Below are positions 21,001 through 33,104 of a stretch of 64,000 bases of DNA, piece after piece. Position numbers and translations under genes: made by a program. A model generated the notes under the pieces. That model searched no databases. It was not told where the DNA came from and saw only the letters and a list, made by a program, of their open reading frames with translations. Source of the stretch: Lepeophtheirus salmonis (lineage: Eukaryota > Arthropoda > Copepoda > Siphonostomatoida > Caligidae); assembly GCF_016086655.4 (NCBI RefSeq), contig NC_052140.2, positions 3,410,001 through 3,474,000 on the forward strand, in the 5' to 3' direction. Within the stretch, counting starts at the first letter, position 1. Every line of letters begins with the position of its first letter.

Positions 21001-23631
21001 GAACAATTTCAAATTCAGTTGTAATCCTTAACGGATGTTTCTTAAGTGTTTTTTGTTTTTATATATTGTTATGTATTGATGTATTTCATACTTGTAGATG
21101 GATATTACAATTACGTGTACTTATATAATATGTATATGATTCAGGATAATAGTATGAAGTAGTAATAATAATCAAGTGTACAGTTTTAAATAGACCCCAA
21201 TTGAGCTAAGAGTTTCACTCTTCAAGATCATTACAGGGCACAGTTGGTTGTTTAAGAATAACATTAAATAGCATAAGGATTAAAACTGCGTTAAGAAAAG
21301 ATCTCGAGGTGCTCAGGAAATATAATCCAGGGCAAAATATGAAAATTTAAAAATATATATATTAAAAGAAGAAAATTCGTACGTAAATAAAGTAAGTCGG
21401 ACTCTGGAAGCTGTAAAAATGTAATTAATAAATACAACGAAATACAGAAAAAGTATTTCGTTTTTAGTAGAATCCCCAGAAGAAAGTATAAAAGAGGAAG
21501 TTAATAGGACAAAAATGGGGAAGAGTTTGTCGAAATTGAATCTCGAGTACATATATAGCCTATGTTGAATAATCTTCCACTTTTTTTTCAATCACAAAAG
21601 AGACTCACAAGCAAGGTTGTGCACGGTTCCGGTCTCGATTCAGCTTTATCGGTCTCGGATCCGGTCTTCAGTTCTTTTTTATACAGGCTCAATTTAGTGA
21701 CAGGCACTTAAAACAAGAGGCGTTGCTATAAAATCCGGGCCCGGGAAATGATATTAGAGTGCGTAGTGCCAGCAGAGGGCCGAAAACTAGGGTTCCTTAA
21801 GACAATGTTTTTCAAAGTGGGCCGTGAGGGGAGGCTTGGAGGGGGGGGGGCGTAGGTAGATGTAGAATTGAGTAAGGTTAATAGAAATATATACATAACC
21901 TTGGAATTGAGGATTGTTTTCAGTCTACACATACATAGTACACATGCTTCGTATAAAGGGGCCTTAGTTAAAAAGCTATTAGTGTAGAGGGGTATGCGGT
22001 CGCATAGTAAGGGTTGGGAGACCTGGCTTAGGAAATATTATAATTATCATATTATAGGGTCCTGACAAACTTAGTAGCGGACGTGGATCCATAATCTACC
22101 CCCACCTTCTCCCTCTTTTATTTACACCGTCTGGTGCCTAAAACCTTGATTAAAACTAATTTATTTTTAATAATATATATTGAATTTCTTTATTGTTTAT
22201 TGCAATTGTAATTATATAATGTGTTTTTTTTTGTAGTAAATCCTTAGTTAAATAATTACCCGACTCATGTTTCAAGGGGAAATTATGCAAAGGCAATTGC
22301 TGTCTTCGTATATTTCACTGCTCTTTCAGGCTTACTATTTATTGACGATAGGAAAAGCTTCCACCTACAAGTAGATAATAATATATTAAGTATCTATTAT
22401 ATATTGTGTACATGTAATGCGTAAATATCTACCGAGCTGTTAGCAAACCGAAAGAGTTTTCTTTTATTCTTCTTGCCCTGGAGAGACGATAATTATATAT
22501 TCATTTTTTATCATCTAATTTCCCTCTAGGATATGGTCTTAATAGATTGGGTTTCAAGGGAAACGTCTCATCCTAACAAATGCCAACGGCATTTCATTTG
22601 TATCTATATGTGGAAGATATCTTGGAGGTGGGATTATAATATTTGAAATTCAAAGGTTTTATGATTCAAAAATAAGTTGTCAGTTCCCCCCTTAAATAGT
22701 CACAGACTAGGTCTACATAAAATTACGAAATTTGAATCTGAAGGGGCCAAAGAAAACATACTTAGGAAAAGAAAATCAAAACTGAAAAGACACACAATGT
22801 AATTACAAAATTAGCAAAACTCTTTCATGGATATATAAAAATAGGTAACGGACATATAAAACTTGGTCAAGGAAATATATAATCTATGATAAAATGCATC
22901 TTGTACCACAGGTCTATTAGTATCCAGCTTCATGGTAATACATGGAGACGATTCTATCACTTTTCACACGAAAATATACTACTTCACTATAAATTTAGTC
23001 ATATCATCAAAGGACAAATACGGAATGAAGTGCCTATTATAACGCTCTGAGATCATAATTATATCCTTATTCACTTAATAAATGTACAAAGATATTTTTA
23101 TACTTCTAATATATTATTCTTTATTTGGCCATAGCACATACTTTTTCTGTGTCCAAGTCCACATGCTCCGAGTCCGATATAAGTCCAAGTCATGATACCT
23201 CTGAGGCCTGAGCTAAGTCGACACCAAATCCAAAATATCGCTATCTGTCACTGACTTCACAAATAATCGATTTAACTTAGGTGGTCATAACTCATACCAT
23301 CAAAGGAAGGACAACTCCATGATCCTCCATAACTGAAACAAATGACATTGATATGAAAAAGATGACTAATTCTTCTATGGACATTACATAAGACGAGAGA
23401 ATGATCCACTGCTGAGACACATAAAGACGAGCATGATGACCACGACTCAATTAATCGAAAATTTCCATGGACCATGAAAAAATATTAAAATATTTTTTAA
23501 TTAGGTCTTCTTTTGTCTGAACATAAACTGGAGCCCCAATCTGCTGCTGAAAGCAATTATTGAATTCCTGCTGGATTCATGGCAATATCTTTTGCCCTAA
23601 AACCTATGTTTCACTAATTTAGTAGGACCCT
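21001..23631. other. No gene recognised; repeat-like patches
   Basis: No coding region supported. Repeat-like patches are GGTCTCG/GGTTCCGGTCTCG words at 21620-21675, a run of ten or eleven G at 21840-21850 in a GC-richer patch, and AAGTCC/GAGTCC hexamer-like words at 23150-23230. Confidence 0.35.
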
Positions 23632-23635
23632 GTAC

Positions 23636-26178
23636 AAGTATAAGGATTCTGTACAGTATATAGTTAGGATAATTGAAGGAGTCACATAATGATACAAGAA
23701 ATGATGGAACTATGAATATATTTATTGAATTATTTTCATTTTGAAATATCCGCCCTCCGAAACAAAATACCTACATCCAATGTATTTATCACTCTTAAAG
23801 TCGATAGGCAAGGACATTACAGTGTTGTGCAGCTATTTTCTTATTTAATGTGATAGGATCGATCGATGTAGATTTAAAGTATTGTTGAAATACTTGGGAT
23901 AGATTAATTAATTAATTAATAATGTCTAATTAAGAGATCTGGTATTTCATTTATAATATGATCTTTGCCTCTCTCACAGTCTATTAACTATTTATATAAA
24001 TCATAAAATATTAAACATAAGATAGGGGCAAATTTATATTCCAATTTTTTTAAATTTACTGATGTACTGTCTGTAATGTAGTTCCTACTACTACACCTAT
24101 ATTGGCTGTATATAATATAATATAGCCTATATTATACCACCTATACTGTAGATCCATCGTCAAGAATAATATCTTAGGACAGGGAAATTTTTGATATTTT
24201 GGCAGAATGTATCCCCTAACATCAAAACGTCCATGAAAATAAGGTTAGTTATACTCTGGTAATTTGACTTCGTTTCGACTACTTTGGAGTTATTGGTGGA
24301 TTACAAAGAGTGGTGAGTCTCACCAATAAACTTTCAACCTTAGAGTTTTTCATTATATAGGTATTTCGTTTAAATAAACCTATATCAATTAAACTTATTT
24401 ATCGTTGAGGAGTATTCCATCAATACTTGATAACTCCATGATAAAAATAAATAATAGATATAAAAACACCAGATTGCAATATCATTTACTTCTGAGGCAC
24501 AGGGAGGAAGAAAAAGTGAAGGGTCAAAGCGAGCACAGTACAATCAATCTATGATTTTTATAAGTTAATAAAGTATTGTGATATATTTAATATTATGTAT
24601 CATATTCACAAACGCATGCAGACTTTCATGGACGAGGTCCCCATCTTGATCTAGTTATATAACTCTAAAACAATCCTCTTCATAGCCTTTTGATGAAGAA
24701 AGGGACTGCATATAATTGTCAATGATTCTTCGTAACGGACCGTAGCAGCAGTATTCCAGGATTCCTTCGTAATGCTTTGAAACCAACGTTTTAAAGTAGG
24801 GTGAAGGAGAAGGAGTAGGAGCGAGTAGTGATAGACGATGAACAAGAGGAAGAGTCATGACAGGATTTAATTATATTTCCCAAGGCCAAGGTATAAATAA
24901 TAACCACGCATCGGGATTCAATTCCTACTCACTATTAATGATTTACGACCACGTCATTTCTAAACCATAAACACCATAAATTATTCATATCTGTGTCCCA
25001 TCCATCCCTAGTCATCCTCATCAATTAGGATGACTGGCTCATCTCCAGTGCATTTTCTTTCTTCCTTTATTTTGTAATAACTAAGTAATAAGTTATACCT
25101 AACTATTTGTTATTATTTATGAGTTATTACTTATTGTTCTATTAATTTAAGTCAAAGGAGCGTTCCTGTCTTTATGGTAGGATAGTATAGGATAGGGAAC
25201 AAGTGTCTACTCGACCCCTAACTACATCTGCTCTGAAGAAGAACCGCCTGTGGTAGAAATAGTCGAGCTTACGTCTCAAATCTCTTTTGAAACACCAATC
25301 TAGTTCCTGGTGGGAAGGAGGATAGATTATTCTTACTTCAAGAATCTGCAGAATGGAGTAAATATGTATCTGAATCCTGCAAAAGTCGTAAGAATAGATT
25401 GGTTGGCCAAATTTGGAGCTCACTTTTTTGCCCCTCCAAGGATGGAGGGACTGTCTTTGTACCGGACTGGGTCTAAGAACTTTGCTTAAGTCATTCGCAA
25501 AGAGGAATTTCCAATCCTTGGTTAAATTGGAAGATGTTAAAGAGAAAGCTCTTGTTGAGTGTAATCTTCCGAGCTCCCTTCTTAACTACTCCTTTAAAAA
25601 TATCTCCTGTTATTCACCAGAGCCTTATAAGAACTTATAGGGCTCTTCTATTCACTAATCAAAGCTTTAGTTAAATATTTGCAGTCGCTATTTAATAAAT
25701 ATTATAACTTCAGCGGACCTTTTTGGCTTAATATGGATGTCTCGGATATTTATTATATCTCATGACGAAGGACAATGTTTCAGACCTGGATATGTCGATT
25801 TGTCTCACTAAAATATCTATACTTTTGTCAGGATCTCAATCGCAATTCAACTTAAGAAAGAATAATGATCGAAGATTTTATTATTCATAAACATTTTGGG
25901 GGATCATTTGTTTATCATAAGTATTTCAACAATACTAATGTATCTACATCGACCGATCCTATGACATTAAATAAGAAAATAGCTGCACAACACTGCCATG
26001 TCCCTGCCTATCGATTTTAACGGTGATAAATACATTGGATGTAGGTATTTTGTTTTGGAGGGGGATTTTTCTAAATGAAAATAATTGAATTAATCTATTC
26101 ATAGTTCCATCATTTCTTGTATCATTACATGGATCAATCAATTAGCCTAATCCTACACTGTACGGAATCTCTACACTG
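23636..26178. mobile_element. Possible foldback element with long inverted arms
   Basis: Two arms of about 260 bp face each other, 23636-23898 and 25914-26178. Both contain, in opposite orientation, TGATACAAGAAATGATGGAA, CCTACATCCAATGTATTTAT and GTTGTGCAGCTATTTTCTTA. They differ by scattered substitutions and small indels. The 2-kb centre holds no recognised transposase; open frames at 24651-24858 (-), 25172-25423 (-) and 25413-25640 (+) match nothing I know. A foldback-type DNA transposon, or an inverted duplication of a repeat, would explain the layout. Confidence 0.5.
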
Positions 26179-26383
26179 ATGATGCCTAGTGCGAAACAAA
26201 AATGGAATTAATCAATGAAAGGGAAGAAGTGAAAAGACCTCTAAATATTCCTTGGAAATAAAATTTATTTTTTTGACTAAAACTGATTTGAATTAATTAA
26301 AATTAACCAGATTTTGGCACTAAATAGCCTCTATCTAGATATTTTACTTAAATATATTATATTGTAAATGTTTAGAAGAAGAA

Positions 26384-26926
26384 ATGTATTATAAATACAA
26401 ATTATTTAACTCGATTGCTTCAACCTTAGGAGTGAATTTACGGACTGTTCAGCGTATCCGTAAGAAGCTAGAGGACACCTGGGATGTTGATGCCACCATA
26501 AAGAGGGCCCCAAGGAGGAGGGCGCCGACAGGAAGGTCAGGGACACCGACTTTGTCGACAAGGTGAAGAAGATGGTTGAGGATGACCCTACCAGGTCCGG
26601 GGGTGGCCGGAGACATGCCCTGGGTGTGGCAACAGGACTCAGCACCCTGCTATGTGCCCAAAATCTCCATGTAGTGGTTAACCGAGAACTGTTATGACGT
26701 CTTAACCAAGGATTTGTGGCCTCCTAACTCTCCCGACCTTCATCTCTGGACTATTTTGTCTGGGGCTATGTCGAGAGACATACCAACAGACATCCCCATA
26801 GCACCAAGGCCAGCCTGATGGACTCCATCAAGGAGGTATTCGGCAACATGGACAATGAGATGGTCAGAAGAGCCTGCGGCCGGTTCAGAGGCCGTTATTG
26901 ATACCAACGGTGATTATATCGAATGA
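26384..26926 (+). pseudogene. mariner-like transposase with large internal deletion
   Basis: The frame starts at 26384 and shows a helix-turn-helix tail, STLGVNLRTVQRIRKKLED, then a basic linker typical of mariner family transposases. After 26600 it joins directly to a block around the second catalytic Asp (WQQDSAPCYV), so the centre of the protein with the first Asp is gone. The rest follows in other frames: DLWPPNSPDLHL (third acidic residue region), a VERHTNRH stretch and a GDYIE end with stop at 26926. About 540 bp remain of the usual 1 kb. Terminal repeats could not be found with confidence. Confidence 0.75.
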
Positions 26927-27409
26927 ATGGCTACTCTATACCTATGTGCTCGTCATAGTTTTGATTTTCAATAAAAAAAGTTAAAAAATGTATATTTTGT
27001 GTTGTTTTTTGTAGAAAAATATTTTGGCGACAATTTGATCCCCGTTCCCTTTACTGAATTAATGAAATTAAACCTTACTACGGATAAACCTAGATAAATT
27101 GTAAACTAAAATAAAAAACTTTTTTTTAATCACTTTTAGTATAATTTACTGAGATGTTACGAAGGTTGTACTGCTTCCATACAATGACTATTAATTAATT
27201 ATTGATGGTTAATAACTTATACAAAATTCCATTTCTCTGTTGACTTCTCCAAAAAATGATATTCAAATCAGTTATAAAGAAATATAAATTTCATCAGTCC
27301 CATCCATTGATGAAGGTCATCATAGCCAAATACTCATCCTTCTCTTAACACAGTTGATGATAATCCAAGCTCATCATCCAATATTAATGAAAATATCTAC
27401 TCAAATACT

Positions 27410-28205
27410 GAACTAAATATGATCTTTTTACATTTTCACTTTAATTCTTCATAATATTGGACTCCTGAAATCCGTTTACCCTGAACTTTCTTGCCTCCCA
27501 TTTCCAGTGATGAGAGGGATCAATGATTTCAATTCGACAGAATGCTTTGGTAAACCCTTCCAGACTCGCCTTGTACGATAATTCCCTCCACACTATTATA
27601 AATCTACCCAAATATTATCATTTGATATGTTTACTTTAATTCTTCATAATAGGGGACTCATGAAATCCGTTTACGTTTGAACTTTTTTGCCTCCCATTTC
27701 CAGTGAGGTAAAGGATCAATGATTCCAATTACAAATAATGCTTTGGAACACTCTTCCAGACTCGTCCTAAGCAGGAATTCTCTACACATTGCTTTAATCC
27801 CACCTAAATATGATCTTTTTACATTTTCACTTTAATTCTTCATAATATTGGACTCCTGAAATCCGTTTACCCTGAACTTTCTTGCCTCCCATTTCCAGTG
27901 AGGAGGGATTAATAATTCCAATTTGACAGAATGCTTTGCTACACCCTTCCAGACTCGTCCTGAACGAGAATTCACTTCACATTACTTTAAACCCACCTAA
28001 ATATGATCATTCAGACATTTTTAACTTTCACGCTTCATAATAGTGGACTCCTTAAATCAGCATAGGCTTGAACTTTCTTGCCTCCCATTTGCAGTGAGGA
28101 CATAGATAAATGATTTGACTTACTCAGATTCCTCTGGTACACCTTTCCAGTTTCCCCCTCAGCGACAATTTGTGCCAAATTGCTTTAAACCTACCTAATG
28201 ATTTG
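27410..28205. repeat. Satellite of about 195 bp, four monomers
   Basis: Four tandem monomers. The word GGACTCxTGAAATCCGTTTA starts near 27460, 27655, 27851 and, more diverged, 28046, giving a step of about 195-196 bp. Each monomer also has TTCTTGCCTCCCATTTCCAG followed by GAATGCTTTGG-like and CTTCCAGACTCG words. A reverse-oriented outlying copy is at 12575-12860. No open frame is shared by the monomers. Confidence 0.85.
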
Positions 28206-28224
28206 TAATTTTATATAATTAAAG

Positions 28225-28660
28225 CCAACGTTCGTTTTCTTATTTAATGGGAATGCAAAATATTATGTATATATATCATAGTATTGTCTACTATATTAAT
28301 TGCGAAATTAATCTTATTCAAAATTAGTATAATAACTTTTCGACGTATACCAACTAATTTATATTAATTTACATAATGTCAACGACTGATCAGTCTTATT
28401 ACGTGAGCGCTTCATTGACATTTGGGCTTTTTCTAAGCATACTTTCGTCCTCAGATTTGACGGGAGTGCAAAATATTTTTTTACTTATATCATAATATAT
28501 TTTTTTTTTTTTTTTTGCAAAATTAACCTCTTTGCTATGATTTTACATATATATCGACGTATACTAACTAATACAAAGTAATCTAAATAATTCAGCGACT
28601 TATTAATCATATTATTCAAGCGATTTATTGACATTCAGGCTTTTTTAGCCTGAATGTATG
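28225..28660. repeat. Diverged direct repeat of about 210 bp, with hairpin
   Basis: Two diverged units (28225-28435 and 28436-28660) share GGGA(A/G)TGCAAAATATT, AAATTAA, TCGACGTATAC, ACTAAT and TTGACATT in the same order. The second ends in a perfect hairpin, ACATTCAGGCT/AGCCTGAATGT with a loop of five T, at 28631-28657. Confidence 0.5.
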
Positions 28661-29160
28661 TTACGTTACGTACTCCTTGACCCATTTTACAGCTTAAAAT
28701 ATCGTATCCCTAGGTTTATTCTGCTACCAATGCCCTATTATAGGGGTTTGTCGGCAACAATATAAATTAAAATTTGTACAAGTTGTTTCAAGTAGTTCAG
28801 TTAATCAATATACAAGATTCTTACAAACCCCTAGAAATGATGATGAGTATGAAAATTACTGATATTATCTATTTATTTTTATGTATGTATACATATTAAG
28901 AGGTGCAATGTTGTATACCCAATAAATCTTGATTGTGGGTTTAGGTTGAGGGGATGACGGGAATGCCTGTCCTTGGCGGGACACTAAATACAATAAGGAA
29001 TATTTACCCCAATCTCTATGGGTCTACCACACTAGTGTATTCCACCTGTTTGGAGTATGCGACTAGTAGTATGTCTTGCCACTAGTTAGATTCTAGTTTT
29101 GTCTGTGGTCAGTTTATTTCTAGTATCTTTTATTAAATTTAAAAACTGCAATGTTTTACT
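28661..29160. other. No gene recognised
   Basis: Mixed AT-rich sequence with a somewhat GC-richer patch at 28930-29050. No reading frame or repeat supported. Confidence 0.35.
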
Positions 29161-29900
29161 CAGAGAATGGTACACAAAGCAAAATGCAAAAGCAAAGGTG
29201 TGTTTATTTTGACACCAGAAAACATAAAAGCATGACAATGGATTTTAAAACACCATTTTAAGTGAATTCTCGGCAATTTGGTGAATTTGCTCTTTCAGTG
29301 GGAGTCTAGGAGGTTGTACCAAGGCGTGTTATATAATTTAAATCACTCGAATATAGTTTCACTGAAAATAGGATGCCAGAGAGGTCAAACACAATGGCAG
29401 GTGAATCTAAGGAGTCATATAAAAAAAAATTGTGAATTACATTATTTTCATAAGAACCCGTGGGCTTAGAGCGATCGCTTGTGTAAGGTAAGTCTATGGA
29501 GCCATACCAAGCAGTTGACTTTTGGCTTGAGAAACTTACAAACTCAAAAAAAGGGGCAATAATCCCGAAGTTATTATCAATACAGGAAAACGAAAGTAGG
29601 GTTAAAAAAGCATTATTGGCCTTGTTACATATAAATAAGTAGATAATTAGGTCGCTAACAAAGATATGAATCAGGTAGAGTATTAAAATAAGGAGATATT
29701 TACTGAGAAAAATGCACACAACGCAAAAAAACAAGCGCGAATTTGTGTTCCTGATGACACCAGAACACATAAGAGCACAACAATGGATTTTAAAGATCTA
29801 TTTTAAATGGGGTTGTGGCATTTTGGTGCATTCGCACTCTCAGTGGGAGTCTGGGAGGCAACCCCAAGGAATATTAGCTTGTTAGAATAACTGTGCTATG
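29161..29900 (+). pseudogene. Repeated coding remnant of unknown family
   Basis: Two diverged direct copies, 29165-29330 and 29708-29880, translate alike on the plus strand: KGVFILTPENIKA then QWILKHHFK, and REFVFLMTPEHIRAQQWILK. Both end in a QWES(R/G)R block. Between them is another coding-like stretch starting MAGESKESYKKK (29396) and later KKGAIIPKLLSIQENES (about 29545), with several stops. Similarity is kept better in protein than in DNA, which suggests a once-coding repeat. I do not recognise the family. Confidence 0.4.
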
Positions 29901-31584
29901 GCCTCACTGGACAACTTTTAACCGCGGGTATTCTATTCTTTTATTCCGATTAAAATATTGTGTAATATATAGCCTCAAATAATATACATGCATCAAAAAA
30001 TTGTCTAGGTGAGAACGTCATTTTTTATTTTTGTCAACAAATTGCCAAATCAAAATTCGTAAAAACTTTTTTTTATTAATTTTGCAAAAAAGAATTAATA
30101 GCATTTATTGGCATTGTAAAGAGAAACACAAACCTACCAATATTTTTCCGTACTTTCAAAAATAAAGAAGTTATGAAAATAATGTTTTCGAAAAAATAAC
30201 AAACGATTACTACTTCATTTTTGCAAATATTGAAAAAAAAGTTTAATAGAATATTCCAGAAATTGAAAATATTATTTTTACAGTGAGGAGCCTGAAATTT
30301 TATCCACAAAATGCATCGTTTTGTGCCTTTTCTTTTAAAAAAATTGAAAATTGACGTTTGATGAAAAAAATAGACAAAAAAATATAAAAATGAAAGAAAT
30401 TGAAAAATTATTATTAAGGATATGACAGATACTCCAGTTAAACATCAATTTTCATGTGTCAAATTTATATGCAAACGAATCTCCAGACAAATTTCTACAA
30501 ACTTTATTTTCTTTACGAATCCAATATTTCATTGAAAGTTCATTATTTTTGCCCATAACGTTTTTTTTTTAAAATAAATTTAGAAAAAGTACTTATACGT
30601 ATAGTTGTTTATTGACAAGCCAATCACTTTTGGATTTATAACTCAACTCCTTATCAAGTCTCCTTGAGCTGCAAAAAACTGTTTTTGTGTTTTGGGTATA
30701 ACATAAGCTACCGTGTAGTTTCATTATATTTCAAACAATTTTATACCCATTTTGATGATAATTTATTTTAACTAACTTTTGACTTATCGTATAATAGCAT
30801 ACAATTATAATACAGAGATAATATTAAAATTGATCCTCTGGGAGATCCGCTAGATCGGGTCATAAAGAATATATCGAATCAACTCGCTTTATTTTTATGC
30901 AACTCCGTTTTAATAAATATTAACAAATATCTGAGGCTATGAATATGGCCAATTATATTCAAAAGGTCATAACGGGGCCAATACGAGTCAAATTAACTAA
31001 TGGAAGGCTGTAAATTATAGGTAATATTCTTGAAAATCACATCCCATTCCTGAAATTTGAACATAAATCCCATAATAGAACAAATATGCCTATAAACTAT
31101 TTGGCCGTTAATATTTATTAAGTAAATAAATAAAGGGAATTTCTCAATAACTTGATTTTTACTCAAGTGTCATTTCTAGTTGACTCACAAATATATAAGA
31201 TATTAAATATTTCCACATAGGACGGTGGATATTTCCCACATTCATTTCCAATTAAGTACTCTGACTCTAATAAGTTGTTATGAGGTCACAGCTCTAGTTC
31301 ATATTTTATATCTGATAACTGATAATGTTCTTTTAAAATAACCTTTTGTTTTTCATTGCTTGGTTGCAGTTCCTTCCTGACTCATGACGATTAACTCCAG
31401 TTCAGATAAAGAAAACCCCCTTCAGTTACTTTGAGCGATTTATATTAATAAATAAGGTAAGTTTTTTCATGAATATCACAAGTATTGTTGACCTAAACCA
31501 TTATTCTAATAACAATAATAGAAGAATTCAAATTCTTCCGTTGTTTGAATACTAGAGTTAGATTCCAATCCATTAATATTAAGT
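29901..31584. other. AT-rich region; possible untranslated exon
   Basis: No coding region supported before 31585. A strong splice-donor-like AAG|GTAAGT stands at about 31456 and could close a 5' untranslated exon of the small ORF that follows. Confidence 0.3.
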
Positions 31585-31860
31585 ATGGACGACGTAGTGG
31601 AATTAAAAAGAAGTTGTACGTTTCTATCGGTTTCGTTAAAGGAGTTTCACGAACATCTCCACCTTGACCTTAAACCCATAACTCATTCTATACATTTTAT
31701 TTTCATTCGTTCTTTCCACGAAAAAACATTTTTAAAAAAAATATTATTCTCAAAGAGGCAAAGTGTTGAAGGACCGAATATTCATTATGAAGTTTGCAAA
31801 AAATTCAAGGATATGGTTCAAAAGGATTTAGTCATTCTTGGAACTCAAAGTTTGAGGTAG
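31585..31860 (+). CDS. Small hypothetical ORF
   Basis: A 91-codon open frame starts at an ATG in good context (AAGTATGG). It follows an acceptor-like TACTAG at about 31554 and, farther upstream, the donor at 31456, so it could be the coding exon of a small two-exon gene. The product starts MDDVVELKRSCTFLSVSLKE and is rich in His, Lys and Phe. No domain, signal peptide or membrane segment was seen. It may be chance. Confidence 0.3.
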   Translation: MDDVVELKRSCTFLSVSLKEFHEHLHLDLKPITHSIHFIFIRSFHEKTFLKKILFSKRQSVEGPNIHYEVCKKFKDMVQKDLVILGTQSLR

Positions 31861-33079
31861 ACGCAATATTAAAATAAACTCTCAAATATATGATTTAATA
31901 ATGCAGCTTTAATTATTGGAGTCAAAGAATAGTTGAGTCATTCCTCCTGAATGAATCTACTTTAAATACTCCATTTCCCCATTGGATAAGATGTGGAAAA
32001 ACATGGAATCTATTGAGTTAATAGCACATTCATTTGATTATATCATCATTCTCAATAAGGAACTATTGTCCTGGCTCTCTAGGTCTTTTATTATAATAAA
32101 ACCAACCCATCTTCATTATATAATTTCTTACTCATATTTCGACAACTTTTTATTTTAAATTCATGAATTATCAAACTATATAATGAACATAGACACATCA
32201 TTCTACTTCTAGTCATCCGAATGTAACAATTGCCCGTATCATTCGTTCTTCTAATAAGACCATTGGGCTTTTCATTGGTGATGGAAAGTATTTGAATAAA
32301 TGTCGTAGGGAGCAACTTATACATTTCCACCGATTGAATCGAGTCATTGATACAAATTTGGATTGTACCAATACGACAGATATACTTATAAAAATTACTC
32401 TTGAAATAGTTTAATCATTCTTTTATGAGTCGGACTCCAGTTTTAAAGTTATATCCCGAAATGAATTAGTCTCTTGGAAAATAATCGTTTACAAGGGCTT
32501 GAGCTGGATATTAATTCAAGAGTAGAGTTGGAGTGACAAAGGTTCATCAACAATTCAGACATTTAGTCGATATTCGGGACAAGGTATTCTTGCAACATGA
32601 ATTAATTGATTATAGAGGATACATAAATATAATTATTATTAAATATATAGTCCATGAGTTCAACATGCCATCCATTTGTCACTTATATTAAAGTCAAAAT
32701 ATCAAAATAGTGAGCTTGTTTTGTTGAATTCATATATTAATCCACGGGAACCTTCAGTGCCCCAAAGACTAGGTTATATTAAGTTGAGTGAGGCTCGAAC
32801 ATCATCGTCATCCAAAATGTGAAACGCATATTATTCAGTTCCAAAATCCAATTATGATCGACCTCCATCCAGAATTAAACCTATTACAAATACAATTGAC
32901 CTATATAAATTTTAATTCAATATTGATATGTTAATTTTTGGTTATTAATGAACCTAAATTAAAACCTTTAAAGCAAAATATATTATTGTTTTATCCTTAA
33001 TTTTAGAAGTGGTATTGCTTTATGTCAATAATCGTTAATTGATTTTAATTTCATTTCCTAAGCATAATTTATTATTATA
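31861..33079. other. No gene recognised
   Basis: AT-rich spacer upstream of the RNase H1-like locus. It ends at an acceptor-like TTATTATAG at 33080, which suggests an upstream untranslated or short coding exon that I could not place. Confidence 0.35.
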
Positions 33080-33104
33080 GGTATTAACTGTGATACGTAG
33101 CGCT

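Noticed and set aside
21840..21850. G-run as a quadruplex regulatory element
   Set aside because: A single run of ten or eleven G without the spaced tracts or a nearby gene to support a regulatory role.
28225..28660. Helitron end suggested by the terminal hairpin
   Set aside because: No CTRR end, no TC start and no Rep/helicase coding seen.
29306..29770. Longest minus-strand open frame in its area (154 codons)
   Set aside because: It is antisense to the repeated coding remnant on the plus strand, has a hydrophobic Ile/Phe/Leu-rich product typical of antisense AT-rich DNA, and shows no motif.
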